A DNA stretch of 64,000 bases from Colwellia sp. 39_35_sub15_T18 (GCA_002162675.1 MAAE01000025.1:62001-126000), one strand, 5' to 3'; counted from the stretch's first letter, positions 32,167 to 41,927 are shown. A program made the numbers and translations. The notes: generated by a model not told the origin, from the sequence alone.

Positions 32167-34441
32167 GGATTGGTTCACAGCATTAGAAATTTCTGACTTA
32201 CCAGGGACACCAAATAACGCTAGAAATATTCGCTTGAAAGCAGCGAAAGAAAGTTGGCAAAAAAGGAAGTGTTCTGTTGGTAAAGGTCATGAATACCACA
32301 TCAATTCTTTACCACAAGCTACGCAGCAATTTTTAGCCAAGCAAGCGGCTCAAACGTTAGTTGAAACTAATACCGCACCAGTATTATCAGCGCGACAGCT
32401 GGCGGCAGAGTTAACACGTCAAGCTGTTGTTGATAAAGAGCAAAAACAAGCGGTAAAAGTGCAGGGTGCTATAGATTTTAATTGTTTACCTAAAAAGTCA
32501 CAAACAAGAGCTGAAGCTAAGCTACTGATCATGAAAGCTTATGAGGTTTATATCGTGCCACACAAATCTGTTGGTAAAGAAGTTGATGGCTTACACCAGT
32601 TTTTAACTGAATATAAAGCTCGTTCGCTTGAATTGCCGCAGTGGATTTATAGCGCGGTTAAAACTATTTCAAAGAACTTTAAGTACCGTTGGAAAAATCA
32701 TCTTGATAACGGAGGCTTGTCTGCCTTAGCAGGAAACTACACGAGCACTCGTGGTAAATCAGTTATTAACCAACAAGACGAAGTTGAGCAATTTTTAATG
32801 GGTTTTTTATGCAAAATGCCTCATCTAGCTAGTAAGCCTAAAGCCATTCACCAGTCGTTAGTAGTAATGCAGCAAACCGATTATCCGTACTGGGAAATTC
32901 CTTCAATAAGCAGCGTGCAACGTTGGGTAAATAGTTGGGTAAGAAAGCATAGCGCTGAATTTGCCTTCGTCACTAACCCTGATGCTTATAACAGTAGTCA
33001 TAGACCTTTATATGGTACTGCTTATATGCACCAACGCCTTGCAGCACCCAATGATATTTGGGAGTTCGATTCAACCCCTGCCGATGTCATGCTTAAAGAT
33101 GGCCGTCATAGCATTATTGCCGTTATTGATGTTTTTACTCGTCGCGTTAAATTATGGGTAGCGAAAACATCAAACAGCGAGGGTATTTGTTTACTACTGC
33201 GCAAAACCATACTTGATTGGGGCATGCTCAATGAAGATGGCTTAGCGGTTACTGATAATGGTAGTGATTATGTTAGTAAGCGTGTTGGTGCTTTGTTTGA
33301 CATGCTTGAAAATAATCAGCACAGAACTAAAGCCTATTCAGGTTGGGAAAAGCCCTTTGTTGAACGTTTTTTCAGAACGTTAAGCCACTCTATTGTTGAA
33401 AAACTACCTAGTTATATTGGTCACAATGTTTCAGACAGAAAACAAATTGAAGCAGCAAAAAGCTTTGCTGAGCGTATTAGTAAAAAAGAAACTCGTGATG
33501 ATAAAAAAGTTGAGGAGTTAAAGCTTACCAGTACTGAACTACAGCAATTCTTTGATGAATGGATGGAGTATAACTATCACCACAGCGTACATAGCGAGTT
33601 AGGTGATACGCCTTTTAATATCTATCAGCAATCTGCATATCAACCACGCATGATAACTAACCCAGATGCACTCAACTTACTGCTTAACTTTATTGGTGAA
33701 GCAACGGTTATACGCGGCATTGTTAAAGCCGGTAGCGTGAAATATACCGCCCCTGAATTGATGGAAGCCGTATGGGATCGCAAAAAAGTACGAGTATTTA
33801 TTGATCCAAGTGATGTTGGCCGCGCGGTTTTATATCCACTTGATGCTATTGGTGAAGATACCAGTTGGATAGAGGCCGTTAACCAAGAGCTAATTGGCAA
33901 CGAGATCAGTCCACAAGCCTTTGCTGAACGTCGTAAAGCTGAACGTAAAGTACTGAGTAAATTTCGAAAATCCGCAAAAGAATATGCTGAAATATTTGGT
34001 ATTGATGATATTCACGCCAAAGAATTGGCCTACCACAAAGCCCAGAACAGCAGCTTAGCGGCATTTCCTAAACCTAGTTTACCTAATGAAAATGGCATGT
34101 TGTCAGCACTTGATGATTACAAACCTATTTCAGCCATAGGCGATGACAATGATAAACCTAATTATAGCGAAGCTGAGCTTACTGCTATTGCTGCAAGACG
34201 TGAACAGCGTAGCCGACAGCAAGCAATGACGGCTGAAAATAACGCCAAATTGACTCGCTCAGAATTAGAAATTGCCTGGGAACATGCCCGTAAATCAGTG
34301 CATACAGCATTAACGGAAAAAGAAAATAAATGGTTTAAAGATTATTTGCGTAGCCATGTCATGGCAGCGAGAAGAATTAACAAATTTTTAGAAGAAGCAC
34401 GCCACCAAACAGACTCGAACCTAACTGGTGACGCGCTTTAA
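32159..34441 (+). CDS. Mu-type transposase A (DDE, rve core)
   Basis: N-terminal Mu DNA-binding domain, core NDIWEFDSTPADVML...GLAVTDNGSDYVS...EKPFVERFFRTLSHS. Confidence 0.95.
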   Translation: MAKDWFTALEISDLPGTPNNARNIRLKAAKESWQKRKCSVGKGHEYHINSLPQATQQFLAKQAAQTLVETNTAPVLSARQLAAELTRQAVVDKEQKQAVKVQGAIDFNCLPKKSQTRAEAKLLIMKAYEVYIVPHKSVGKEVDGLHQFLTEYKARSLELPQWIYSAVKTISKNFKYRWKNHLDNGGLSALAGNYTSTRGKSVINQQDEVEQFLMGFLCKMPHLASKPKAIHQSLVVMQQTDYPYWEIPSISSVQRWVNSWVRKHSAEFAFVTNPDAYNSSHRPLYGTAYMHQRLAAPNDIWEFDSTPADVMLKDGRHSIIAVIDVFTRRVKLWVAKTSNSEGICLLLRKTILDWGMLNEDGLAVTDNGSDYVSKRVGALFDMLENNQHRTKAYSGWEKPFVERFFRTLSHSIVEKLPSYIGHNVSDRKQIEAAKSFAERISKKETRDDKKVEELKLTSTELQQFFDEWMEYNYHHSVHSELGDTPFNIYQQSAYQPRMITNPDALNLLLNFIGEATVIRGIVKAGSVKYTAPELMEAVWDRKKVRVFIDPSDVGRAVLYPLDAIGEDTSWIEAVNQELIGNEISPQAFAERRKAERKVLSKFRKSAKEYAEIFGIDDIHAKELAYHKAQNSSLAAFPKPSLPNENGMLSALDDYKPISAIGDDNDKPNYSEAELTAIAARREQRSRQQAMTAENNAKLTRSELEIAWEHARKSVHTALTEKENKWFKDYLRSHVMAARRINKFLEEARHQTDSNLTGDAL

Positions 34442-34486
34442 CTAGAGTAAACGCCCGAAAGGGCAATCACACTAAGGATAATACCT

Positions 34487-35206
34487 ATGAAATTGAAAAC
34501 TGTCGAAGTAAAAAACGTTTTACGCTGTGAAGAGTTGTTTGACAACTTAAATAGCCGTAGTGCAATTGTTGAAGGCATAGGCCTTGTACATGGTCCGAGT
34601 GGCTTTGGTAAAACAACCACCATGACCTGGTTATTCAACCAAGATCATGTAGATGCTATCTATGTTCGCTGCCGTGCGACTGATACCCCGTCATCATTAT
34701 TAACCAAAATTGCCTTTGAAATGGGGCTTGAGCCTAAATACCCGTTAGGCCGTATGGTTGACGATATTGTTGAACGTATGCGTTACAAAGAATTGTCATT
34801 GTTTATTGATGAAGTTGATTACGTGATTGGCTCTACTCGTATTATGGAGTCACTACGCGATATTTACGACTTAACCCAACAGCCAGTACTACTTATAGGT
34901 ATGGATCAAATTGCACGCCGCATAAGCCATCGTAAACAACTATTTAATCGTATTAGTGAATGGATTGAATTTAAACCGGCTGATTTGGAAGACGTTGCAC
35001 TATTTGCCGATGAGCTGTTAGAAAATGAAATTCGCTTATCAGAAGACTTACTTGACGCTATACAGAGTAAAGCTAATGGTGAAGTTCGCCGTATTTTATC
35101 TGCTTTAGAGAAAATAGAGCGTAAAGCCATTGCTGCAGACCGAGACAAAATTTCATTAGATGATGTAGATATTCGTGAAATATTCCTTGATAGCCGCCGC
35201 CGCTAA
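34487..35206 (+). CDS. MuB-like AAA ATPase, DNA transposition protein
   Basis: GLVHGPSGFGKTTTMTWL Walker A, ELSLFIDEVDYV Walker B. Confidence 0.93.
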   Translation: MKLKTVEVKNVLRCEELFDNLNSRSAIVEGIGLVHGPSGFGKTTTMTWLFNQDHVDAIYVRCRATDTPSSLLTKIAFEMGLEPKYPLGRMVDDIVERMRYKELSLFIDEVDYVIGSTRIMESLRDIYDLTQQPVLLIGMDQIARRISHRKQLFNRISEWIEFKPADLEDVALFADELLENEIRLSEDLLDAIQSKANGEVRRILSALEKIERKAIAADRDKISLDDVDIREIFLDSRRR

Positions 35207-35243
35207 ACTCCACTAAAACAAGTATTAAAAGAAGTAATTAAAA

Positions 35244-35837
35244 GTGAAAACAAACAATAAAAATCAAGTATGTCAAAGGATTTGGCAGTACATGCTTGCA
35301 AAGGATTGTTTAGTTAGCAGCCTTGAAGTTGCTAAAGAGCTAAAAATATCAGTTAACCATTGTCGCAATGTACTAAATGGTTTTGTTCAACAAAAATGTG
35401 CAGTAAAGCAAAAAGTAGGTCGTATTTATCACTTTGCCGTTATTGCTGCATCAAAACCAATACTAACAGCAGGTAGAAGTACTGTTTCAAAACGTCAATA
35501 CAAGAAAACAGGCCGTCAAAAAATTTGGAACAGCTTAAAAATTCAACGAGTTGTTTCTGTTGCGGATCTAGTTTGCCTTGCTGCTGTTACAGAGGCAAAT
35601 GCAAGTTTGTACCTTCGTAAATTAGTTAACTCAAGCTATGTACGCGTTAAGTATGCCGTCAATACAGCCTTACCTAATTGTGAAGTTAAGGGGAGAGCCA
35701 GTACTTATCAATTACTAAGAGATACTGGGCGTTTATGTCCGATAGTTCGCAAAGATGGTTGTTGGGATCAAAACGAACAGCAACTTTATCCATTCAATGG
35801 AACGAATAAGGAAAATCATCATGATCAAGTGGCTTGA
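35244..35837 (+). CDS. Phage early protein with two winged-HTH-like segments
   Basis: RIWQYMLAKDCLVSSLEVAKELKISVNHCRNVLNGFV and KIWNSLKIQRVVSVADLVCLAAVTEANASLYLRKLV. Confidence 0.55.
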   Translation: MKTNNKNQVCQRIWQYMLAKDCLVSSLEVAKELKISVNHCRNVLNGFVQQKCAVKQKVGRIYHFAVIAASKPILTAGRSTVSKRQYKKTGRQKIWNSLKIQRVVSVADLVCLAAVTEANASLYLRKLVNSSYVRVKYAVNTALPNCEVKGRASTYQLLRDTGRLCPIVRKDGCWDQNEQQLYPFNGTNKENHHDQVA

Positions 35838-36360
35838 AGTACTTCGTCAACAGGTAGCTGAAAGCGGACAACCTAAGGTTGCCAAAATGCTTGGTGTATC
35901 CACTGCCTGTATATCTCAGGTAGTTAATGAAAAATATCCAGGAGATATGCAACGTATTGAAAAGTTAGTTGAAGGGGCATTTTTACAACGGTGTGTTAAT
36001 TGCCCTGTGTTAGGTGAATTAGCTTTGCATGAGTGTATGCAGCATCAAGCACGTAAAGGAATTTCAAGTAATCCTCTTTATATGCAGTTGTATAAGTCCT
36101 GCCGTAGTGGCTGTCCACATAGCAGTTTAACTGAACGATTAAAGCGTCCAGTGAACATTGCTTTTGATGCTACTAGAACGGTTAAAAGCTATGACTATCA
36201 AAGTGCAGTTCGCCGGTTAACACGACAAGCTGATGGCGCCAATAGCTTTGCTACAGCTCAGCACTTAAACGAGCTACTCATCAGTGAATTAGAAGTGCTA
36301 GGTATTAAATACAACCGCTTAATTAAAGGTATTGGTAAAAAGGAAAATAATAATGATTAA
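35821..36360 (+). CDS. HTH (Cro/XRE-like) phage protein with cysteine-rich middle region
   Basis: QPKVAKMLGVSTACISQVVNEKYPGD; start ATG 35821 overlaps the previous ORF. Confidence 0.65.
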   Translation: MIKWLEVLRQQVAESGQPKVAKMLGVSTACISQVVNEKYPGDMQRIEKLVEGAFLQRCVNCPVLGELALHECMQHQARKGISSNPLYMQLYKSCRSGCPHSSLTERLKRPVNIAFDATRTVKSYDYQSAVRRLTRQADGANSFATAQHLNELLISELEVLGIKYNRLIKGIGKKENNND

Positions 36361-36622
36361 AAGCAGGCAACAACATAATAAACAAAACAACTTGATCATT
36401 AAACAGATGAACAAGGCACAACGTGCGATTAGCGATTTAATCAGCAAAGGCATCACGGTATTAAACGTAGAAATGGCACGCCAAAAGCCACGTATTGAAA
36501 TACAAGCACCGCGTAGTGAGTTACCTAGTGAAACCTTAGTTATTCGTGGCACTAAAAACGGCATACGAGAAGACATTAATTTTAGCACCCTAAATGGCTG
36601 CATCATCTTTTGGAAAATATAG
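36353..36622 (+). CDS. Phage hypothetical protein
   Basis: ORF in a tightly packed early operon. Confidence 0.55.
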   Translation: MIKSRQQHNKQNNLIIKQMNKAQRAISDLISKGITVLNVEMARQKPRIEIQAPRSELPSETLVIRGTKNGIREDINFSTLNGCIIFWKI

Positions 36623-37278
36623 GAATGATAGAAATGACAGAACAAGCAGTAAAAAACACAGCACTAACAGCAACACAAGTGCCAGCAGGCTATCGTACTA
36701 ATGCCGCAGGCCACTTGGTGCCTGAATCAAAAATTGATGCCATTGATCTGCTTCGTGACGAATTGGTGAAAGAGTTAACCGCTGAGGCACAAGCTATCGC
36801 CAAGCAGCTGCAAGAGTTCAAGGTAAAAGCTTTGATGCGCATTCAAGACTTTATTGACTTAAGCGCGCAAACCTATGGCCAACAAATCGGTGGTAAAAAA
36901 GGTAATGCCAGCCTAGTTAGCTTTGATGGCAACCAAATGCTCAAACGTAGCATAAACGAAAATATAACCTTTGATGAGCGCTTAATTGTTGCCAAATCGT
37001 TAATTGATAATTGTATTCATGAATGGACACAAGGCGGCAATGACAACATTAAAGCCTTGATTGAGCATGCTTTTCAAACCGATAAAGAGGGCAATATTTC
37101 AGTTACCCGTATTTTAGGTTTACGTCGACTAGATATTGAAGACGAACAGTGGTTAAAAGCTATGGAGGCCATTGCTGATTCAATCTCAATTACTGGCTCT
37201 AAAACCTATCTGCGCTTATATCAACGTAATGCTAAAGATGCCATGGAGCAAATTAGTTTAGACATTGCTAACGCATAA
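36610..37278 (+). CDS. DUF3164 family phage protein
   Basis: VPAGYRTNAAGHLVPESKIDAIDLLRDELV...YGQQIGGKKGNASLVSFDG. Confidence 0.85.
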   Translation: MENIGMIEMTEQAVKNTALTATQVPAGYRTNAAGHLVPESKIDAIDLLRDELVKELTAEAQAIAKQLQEFKVKALMRIQDFIDLSAQTYGQQIGGKKGNASLVSFDGNQMLKRSINENITFDERLIVAKSLIDNCIHEWTQGGNDNIKALIEHAFQTDKEGNISVTRILGLRRLDIEDEQWLKAMEAIADSISITGSKTYLRLYQRNAKDAMEQISLDIANA

Positions 37279-37311
37279 GGCGCGATTACTATTTAGTAAC
37301 AGGAGTGAGTT

Positions 37312-37533
37312 ATGAAACACGGTTTAGAAATTATTGAAGAGATTGGCGCGGCTACTAAAGCTCAAGAAAAGCACGGCACGGTAATGTGTGAGGATGCCAC
37401 GTTTGAAGAGGGCGTAATAGCCGCCTTGCTTTGGGTAATAGGTAGTGAAGGCCAAACAAGCTTAATGGTGGAATGTCTTGAAGAGTTTGAGCAAGCCAAT
37501 GGCTTTGAAAATGCAAAAGAGGTAGCAGCATGA
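37312..37533 (+). CDS. Phage hypothetical protein
   Basis: ORF with ATG overlap to the next gene. Confidence 0.55.
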   Translation: MKHGLEIIEEIGAATKAQEKHGTVMCEDATFEEGVIAALLWVIGSEGQTSLMVECLEEFEQANGFENAKEVAA

Positions 37534-37736
37534 GTTTAGTTGAATTTGGTGAAAAATTTCCTATTGGCACTAAGGTGAAATACTTCCCTCTTGCTACCAA
37601 TAGTTACTTTGAAGAAAGTGAAATAGCATCAGAGCCCTGGCTACTTGGGCATGGTGAAGTTGTTGTGAAATTGAAAGGAAAGTCAGGCTGTTATGGCACT
37701 GAGCATATTGAATTAAATGAAGAGGTAGCAGCATGA
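37530..37736 (+). CDS. Phage hypothetical protein
   Basis: ATGA-coupled ORF. Confidence 0.5.
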   Translation: MSLVEFGEKFPIGTKVKYFPLATNSYFEESEIASEPWLLGHGEVVVKLKGKSGCYGTEHIELNEEVAA

Positions 37737-37900
37737 GTCAACCAAGCCATGAGCAAAAGCAAGCTATTACTATGATGTTTGCTAAAAAAATGCAACATAA
37801 AGCAACGCAAGACAGGTCAGATATGGCGGCAGTATCAAGGCGCAGGCGTATTGAAGCATTAGAAGAGCAAAAGCGCTTTGATGCTGAGTTTGCCTTGTGA
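37733..37900 (+). CDS. Small phage protein (55 aa, MSQPSHEQKQ...DAEFAL)
   Basis: ATGA overlap with the previous ORF; absent from the supplied track because of length. Confidence 0.5.
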   Translation: MSQPSHEQKQAITMMFAKKMQHKATQDRSDMAAVSRRRRIEALEEQKRFDAEFAL

Positions 37901-37946
37901 TTTACCTTAACTAAGCGAAACCCTGTTTCATTACAGGGTCTACCCA

Positions 37947-38132
37947 ATGTGGTTATTGGGTACTGATGAGCAGCCTTTGAGAGAAATATTGATGGATATT
38001 ATTCAAGAATTACAAATAGCAGAAGTTATTAAACAATTAACCGATGACGGTATTAGCCATGGTGAGATACGTGTGCTTATTGAAGATCACATTGAATGGG
38101 TTTTGTCATCAATAGGTAATAAAAATGCGTAA
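37947..38132 (+). CDS. Phage hypothetical protein
   Basis: Small ORF overlapping the gemA start. Confidence 0.4.
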   Translation: MWLLGTDEQPLREILMDIIQELQIAEVIKQLTDDGISHGEIRVLIEDHIEWVLSSIGNKNA

Positions 38133-38796
38133 CCGATTAATACAGCTAGTTCATGTAGCCAAGCGAGAGCTTAACCTTGATGAAGACATTTACCGTAGCA
38201 TTTTAAACAATGTTACAGGCAAAAGCAGTTGCGCCAAAATGAGCATTAAAGAGCTTGAGCAAGTACTTGAACACTTTAAAAGTGTCGGCTTTACTGTGAA
38301 GAAAAAGCAAGTGAAAAAGAAAAGTAGCACTAACAAGCGAACAGCACCAAAGCTTAACCGTAGCGTATCACCAGAAAGTGGCAAAATTCGCGCTATTTGG
38401 ATAACCATGCACCAACAAGGCTTTGTGCGTGATGGCTCAGAGCAAGCCCTTGATAATTATATTAGCAGAATGCTTAACCGAAAAACGTTAGGTAAAAACA
38501 TCAGCTTTCATTGTCAGTTTTTAAACGGGCAACAAGCTTACAAGGTATTAGAAATCATTAAGAACTGGCACAAACGCGAGTTAATAAAGTGTCTTGATGA
38601 AAAATGGCAAGCGCTGCGTCTTCATAAACGCTTTACCTCATTAAGTCATTGTACTGCTTTGCTTTCAGGTAAAGCACCTAAACAAGAAAGTTATCAAAAC
38701 CTTTGTTTTATTTTTGATGAAGCTACAGGACAATGTGCTCCTGCATTGTCTAATCAGTCACATCCATGTGACGTAGGAGTAAGTAAAGAATTATGA
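38125..38796 (+). CDS. GemA/gp16-like regulatory protein (DUF1018)
   Basis: LIQLVHVAKRELNLDEDIYRSILNNVTGKSSCAKMSIKELEQVLEHFKSVGF. Confidence 0.88.
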   Translation: MRNRLIQLVHVAKRELNLDEDIYRSILNNVTGKSSCAKMSIKELEQVLEHFKSVGFTVKKKQVKKKSSTNKRTAPKLNRSVSPESGKIRAIWITMHQQGFVRDGSEQALDNYISRMLNRKTLGKNISFHCQFLNGQQAYKVLEIIKNWHKRELIKCLDEKWQALRLHKRFTSLSHCTALLSGKAPKQESYQNLCFIFDEATGQCAPALSNQSHPCDVGVSKEL

Positions 38797-39326
38797 AATT
38801 AGGCAGATGTCCAACGTGTCACGCCGCTGTTCACGTTGATGCCATGGTTCAGGATGAAGCAGGTAGAGAATTAATGGCCACACTGGCTAAATTGAATAGT
38901 AAAACGGGCAGTAGTGTTTTGCAATATGTAGGTTTATTTCGCCCAGCTAAAAGTGATTTAAACAATGGCCGAGCGTTAAAGTTACTTACCGAAGCATTAG
39001 AGTTAACCCCTAATTTACAATTACTTTCGGCTGGTTGTGATGCAACTGTGCGCAATATTCATGGTAAACGTAGCTCTTCACAAGGAACGGGCGAAACCGT
39101 TAAACCGTTAACCAATCACAACTACTTAAAACAAGTTTTAACAGGGCTTAAAGAGCAGTTTAATCACCCCGTTAACGGCATGAAAAGTGGTGCTAAAAAA
39201 GCAACTGATATGGGTAATGCTCAAGTCAAACATTACCACACGTTAAGTGATGTTGAGAATGAGCGTCTTCGCCAGGAACAATTAGCCAAGTTTAAAGTAA
39301 GTAAAAGAGCAGGAGAAAGCGCATGA
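38793..39326 (+). CDS. Phage hypothetical protein with N-terminal CxxC
   Basis: MKLGRCPTCHAAVHVDAMVQDEAGRELM. Confidence 0.6.
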   Translation: MKLGRCPTCHAAVHVDAMVQDEAGRELMATLAKLNSKTGSSVLQYVGLFRPAKSDLNNGRALKLLTEALELTPNLQLLSAGCDATVRNIHGKRSSSQGTGETVKPLTNHNYLKQVLTGLKEQFNHPVNGMKSGAKKATDMGNAQVKHYHTLSDVENERLRQEQLAKFKVSKRAGESA

Positions 39327-39742
39327 GCCAGCAAGAATCGTTAACCCTTGATTTAGGAAGTGATGACAACCTCAATGATTTATTAGCGCATAGCGACAGC
39401 TTGGCCAATGATGACCTCGCATGGCCTAAAATGTTAGCTGACTTAATTACCGTTAATGTTGCCGAACTAAAAGATGATGGCTTTGAACATAACGAAGCAT
39501 GGCGTATTGCCAAACGTTTGATCATACGTCAATCACACTTCTTAGGTGGTGGCATGGTCTATTTACCACGTAACGACAAACTTAAAAAAGCCTTGCGTGA
39601 TGCCAATTTGTACCATGATTTTAATGGCCATAACCACAGGGCGTTAATGAAAAAATATGATCTTACTCAGCAATCGGTTTATCAGATATGTGCAGAGCAA
39701 CGTCAGTTGTTCATTGATAAGAGGCAGGGGAAGTTGTTTTGA
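39323..39742 (+). CDS. Mor/C family transcription activator
   Basis: YLPRNDKLKKALRDANLYHDFNGHNHRALMKKYDLTQQSVYQICAEQR. Confidence 0.88.
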   Translation: MSQQESLTLDLGSDDNLNDLLAHSDSLANDDLAWPKMLADLITVNVAELKDDGFEHNEAWRIAKRLIIRQSHFLGGGMVYLPRNDKLKKALRDANLYHDFNGHNHRALMKKYDLTQQSVYQICAEQRQLFIDKRQGKLF

Positions 39743-39942
39743 TTCACTCTTGGATAAAAGTTGTTGATGAATTACCAAATGAAAGCTGCGAAGTATTAGC
39801 ATTTTTTAATACTCTAGGGTGCCAAGCTAAAGCAATTGTTTGGTATTCATCAGTGAAGCAAGAGTTCTTGTCATTAGAATGTGATGAAAAGTTAAGTATA
39901 CCAACGCATTGGATGTACTCACCAAATGAACCTAATCGCTAA
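39739..39942 (+). CDS. DUF551-like small protein
   Basis: HSWIKVVDELPNESCEVLAFF...PTHWMYSP. Confidence 0.6.
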   Translation: MIHSWIKVVDELPNESCEVLAFFNTLGCQAKAIVWYSSVKQEFLSLECDEKLSIPTHWMYSPNEPNR

Positions 39943-39994
39943 ATAATGGGCGTGACAGTCACGCAAAAAAAACGATAACTAACAAGGTGTCACG

Positions 39995-40351
39995 ATGAAA
40001 AAAGAACAGGCAGAAGCTGAGAAAGCAAGAATACGAGAACAAGCACGTTTACGCAAGCAAAAACAACGGGCTAAAAAGGCTGAGCTAGTGGTGAAAACCT
40101 TGGAAGTAAACGCCAGTGCTACCGAGCAACAGCAACTTAATGAGCAAGCTATAACGCGAGGCTTTGATAGTATCAGTGAATATTTAATGACACTGATGCG
40201 TATTGATGGTGATCGCATTGAACATGATCAAGCAGCTATTGGTACTTGCAATAGTTGTAAATTGCCATTACCACAAGGCTGTAACGCTGTTTTTAAAGGG
40301 CAGTTTGATTGTAGTTATATTCATGGCTTGCCGTTGATGAGTGTTAAGTAG
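39995..40351 (+). CDS. Phage hypothetical protein, basic coiled-coil N-terminus
   Basis: ORF start behind AAGGTGT. Confidence 0.5.
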   Translation: MKKEQAEAEKARIREQARLRKQKQRAKKAELVVKTLEVNASATEQQQLNEQAITRGFDSISEYLMTLMRIDGDRIEHDQAAIGTCNSCKLPLPQGCNAVFKGQFDCSYIHGLPLMSVK

Positions 40352-40425
40352 CTGTTATTATCCTCAGTGTTCACACCTTGAATCGTATGTAAATCACCCA
40401 AATCCCACTTAAATCCCACATTAAG

Positions 40426-40454
40426 TTGAATTGAAAAACGTTAATGTTTAATAT
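40426..40454 (+). promoter_or_regulatory. Sigma70-like promoter of the three-gene cassette
   Basis: TTGAAT-N17-TAATAT. Confidence 0.5.
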
Positions 40455-40543
40455 TCGCTTATCAAATATATGTAAACAAATCCTAAACACTTACTTTTAA
40501 GTAGGTGTTTCATTTTGAATTGTTCAAGGAGTTAATTATTTCA

Positions 40544-41044
40544 ATGGAAGCCTCAAATAAAATTCAGGGAATATTGCCGCCAGTGTTCATGGAAAAAGTA
40601 AGAAATGGACAAATTAAAGGTATGCCTACAGAATTACGAGACAATTTATTAAATGGGAAAATTAAAGGCTTACCACCAGAAATAATAGAAGCTTTCGAAG
40701 CTGGTACAGTTAATCAAGGGATCCCTCCTGAAGTTTTGGAAAAAATGGGTAATGGTCAAATGAAGCCAGGCATACAGCACAGAAGAGCTTCAAAGTATTC
40801 TGTTGAGTCGGTAACTGGTGCTGTATGCCACCAATTGAATGATAATAGGCTTGAATTATCATTTTACGCAGATCGCCCTGTTTGTGAATTTGAACTTCTT
40901 CCAGCCCTAGGAGAAAAAGGTGGTGAAATACATAGCGTTCCAACAAAAGAACATGTTACTGCTATAAACGTTTCATTAGATGATTTGAAAAATATACATG
41001 AAATGCTTTCAACTGTAATTGATAGAATGGAGCAAAGTAAATAA
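40544..41044 (+). CDS. Unknown protein with four ~16-aa GxPPE...NGxIK repeats
   Basis: ATG 40544 preceded by AAGGAG; repeats GILPPVFMEKVRNGQIK/GMPTELRDNLLNGKIK/GLPPEIIEAFEAGTVNQ/GIPPEVLEKMGNGQMK. Confidence 0.65.
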   Translation: MEASNKIQGILPPVFMEKVRNGQIKGMPTELRDNLLNGKIKGLPPEIIEAFEAGTVNQGIPPEVLEKMGNGQMKPGIQHRRASKYSVESVTGAVCHQLNDNRLELSFYADRPVCEFELLPALGEKGGEIHSVPTKEHVTAINVSLDDLKNIHEMLSTVIDRMEQSK

Positions 41045-41616
41045 TGCAAAGCATTGTTTCTACAAGCACCAAAGAATACGCTAATGATACTTCAATGGAT
41101 AATACTTTGATTTCATTAAGTTCAACTTCAATATCGTCTATTGCTTCAGTTAGTTCTATTTCAGTTGGGTCAGGAGTGACTTCTAGGACAATCTCATCTG
41201 TTGGTTCTGCAGGGATAATGGGAGCTGCATTGGCTGCATTCATTGCAGTTAATCCAGCCTTACCCCTTAAATTTAATGAACTAATATCTTTAGATTCATC
41301 TATAATGAGTGAAGCAAAGGAAAAAGATTCTTTTGTAGATAATATGCTACAAGTTAAAAGTACAAATGTGCTTGAGACTACTACTCTGACAGAGAGAGTT
41401 GCGATGGAAAATGATTTAGTCAAAAAAGAAAAGATATTAAAGCTAGGGGTTAATATTTCTTCGCTTGGCTGCATTCTTTTAGTTGGGGCTGCCGTATCAG
41501 GCATTCTTCCTGCTCTTACATGGATACCTGGGGCATTTTCAGCAGCAGGAGTCTTACTTTCTTGTGGCATTCAATTAAATAAAGTGGATGAAAAACGCAA
41601 AGGGTTGAGCACATAA
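41044..41616 (+). CDS. Unknown Ser-rich membrane protein, about two hydrophobic segments
   Basis: AGIMGAALAAFIAVNPALPL and LGCILLVGAAVSGILPALTWIPGAFSAAGVLLSCGIQL. Confidence 0.6.
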   Translation: MQSIVSTSTKEYANDTSMDNTLISLSSTSISSIASVSSISVGSGVTSRTISSVGSAGIMGAALAAFIAVNPALPLKFNELISLDSSIMSEAKEKDSFVDNMLQVKSTNVLETTTLTERVAMENDLVKKEKILKLGVNISSLGCILLVGAAVSGILPALTWIPGAFSAAGVLLSCGIQLNKVDEKRKGLST

Positions 41617-41617
41617 A

Positions 41618-41893
41618 ATGGCTTTTTTAGAACCATTGTTAAATTTTTTTCCTAATTTAGTTAAATCATTAACAAAAGCATTTCCAAAAAGTGATAATCA
41701 TAAGCTTAATATGATTTTTGATATATTGGGCTTTGTTGTCTTGATTGTTCTTGCGGGTATGTGGTTTGATAAAATGCCTAAAGTTACATTCGAGCAATCA
41801 AGCCAAATAGCGGAACTTTTAGCATATCCTTTTGTCTTTTGGTTTGTCTTTTCTTTGATTTGTTATTTAACGACATTATTTAAATCAAAATAG
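41618..41893 (+). CDS. Small membrane protein, two predicted TM helices
   Basis: MIFDILGFVVLIVLAGMWF and YPFVFWFVFSLICYLTTLF. Confidence 0.6.
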   Translation: MAFLEPLLNFFPNLVKSLTKAFPKSDNHKLNMIFDILGFVVLIVLAGMWFDKMPKVTFEQSSQIAELLAYPFVFWFVFSLICYLTTLFKSK

Positions 41894-41902
41894 TTATTCA
41901 AT

Positions 41903-41927
41903 AAAAAGCCTTTAGTTAGGCTTTTTT
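41903..41927 (+). terminator. Intrinsic terminator closing the cassette
   Basis: AAAAAGCCT-TTAGTT-AGGCTTTTTT. Confidence 0.85.

Noticed and set aside
36319-36645. Minus-strand ORF opposite early phage genes
   Set aside because: Antisense to a better-supported packed plus-strand operon; low-complexity hydrophobic translation from A/T-rich codons.
40388-40420. AAATCCCAC/AAATCACCC short repeats upstream of the cassette
   Set aside because: Only two or three very short copies; insufficient to call an operator or array.
40962-41570. 202-aa minus-strand ORF across the cassette
   Set aside because: Mirror of Ser-rich coding on the plus strand; the plus strand has start coupling, promoter and terminator.
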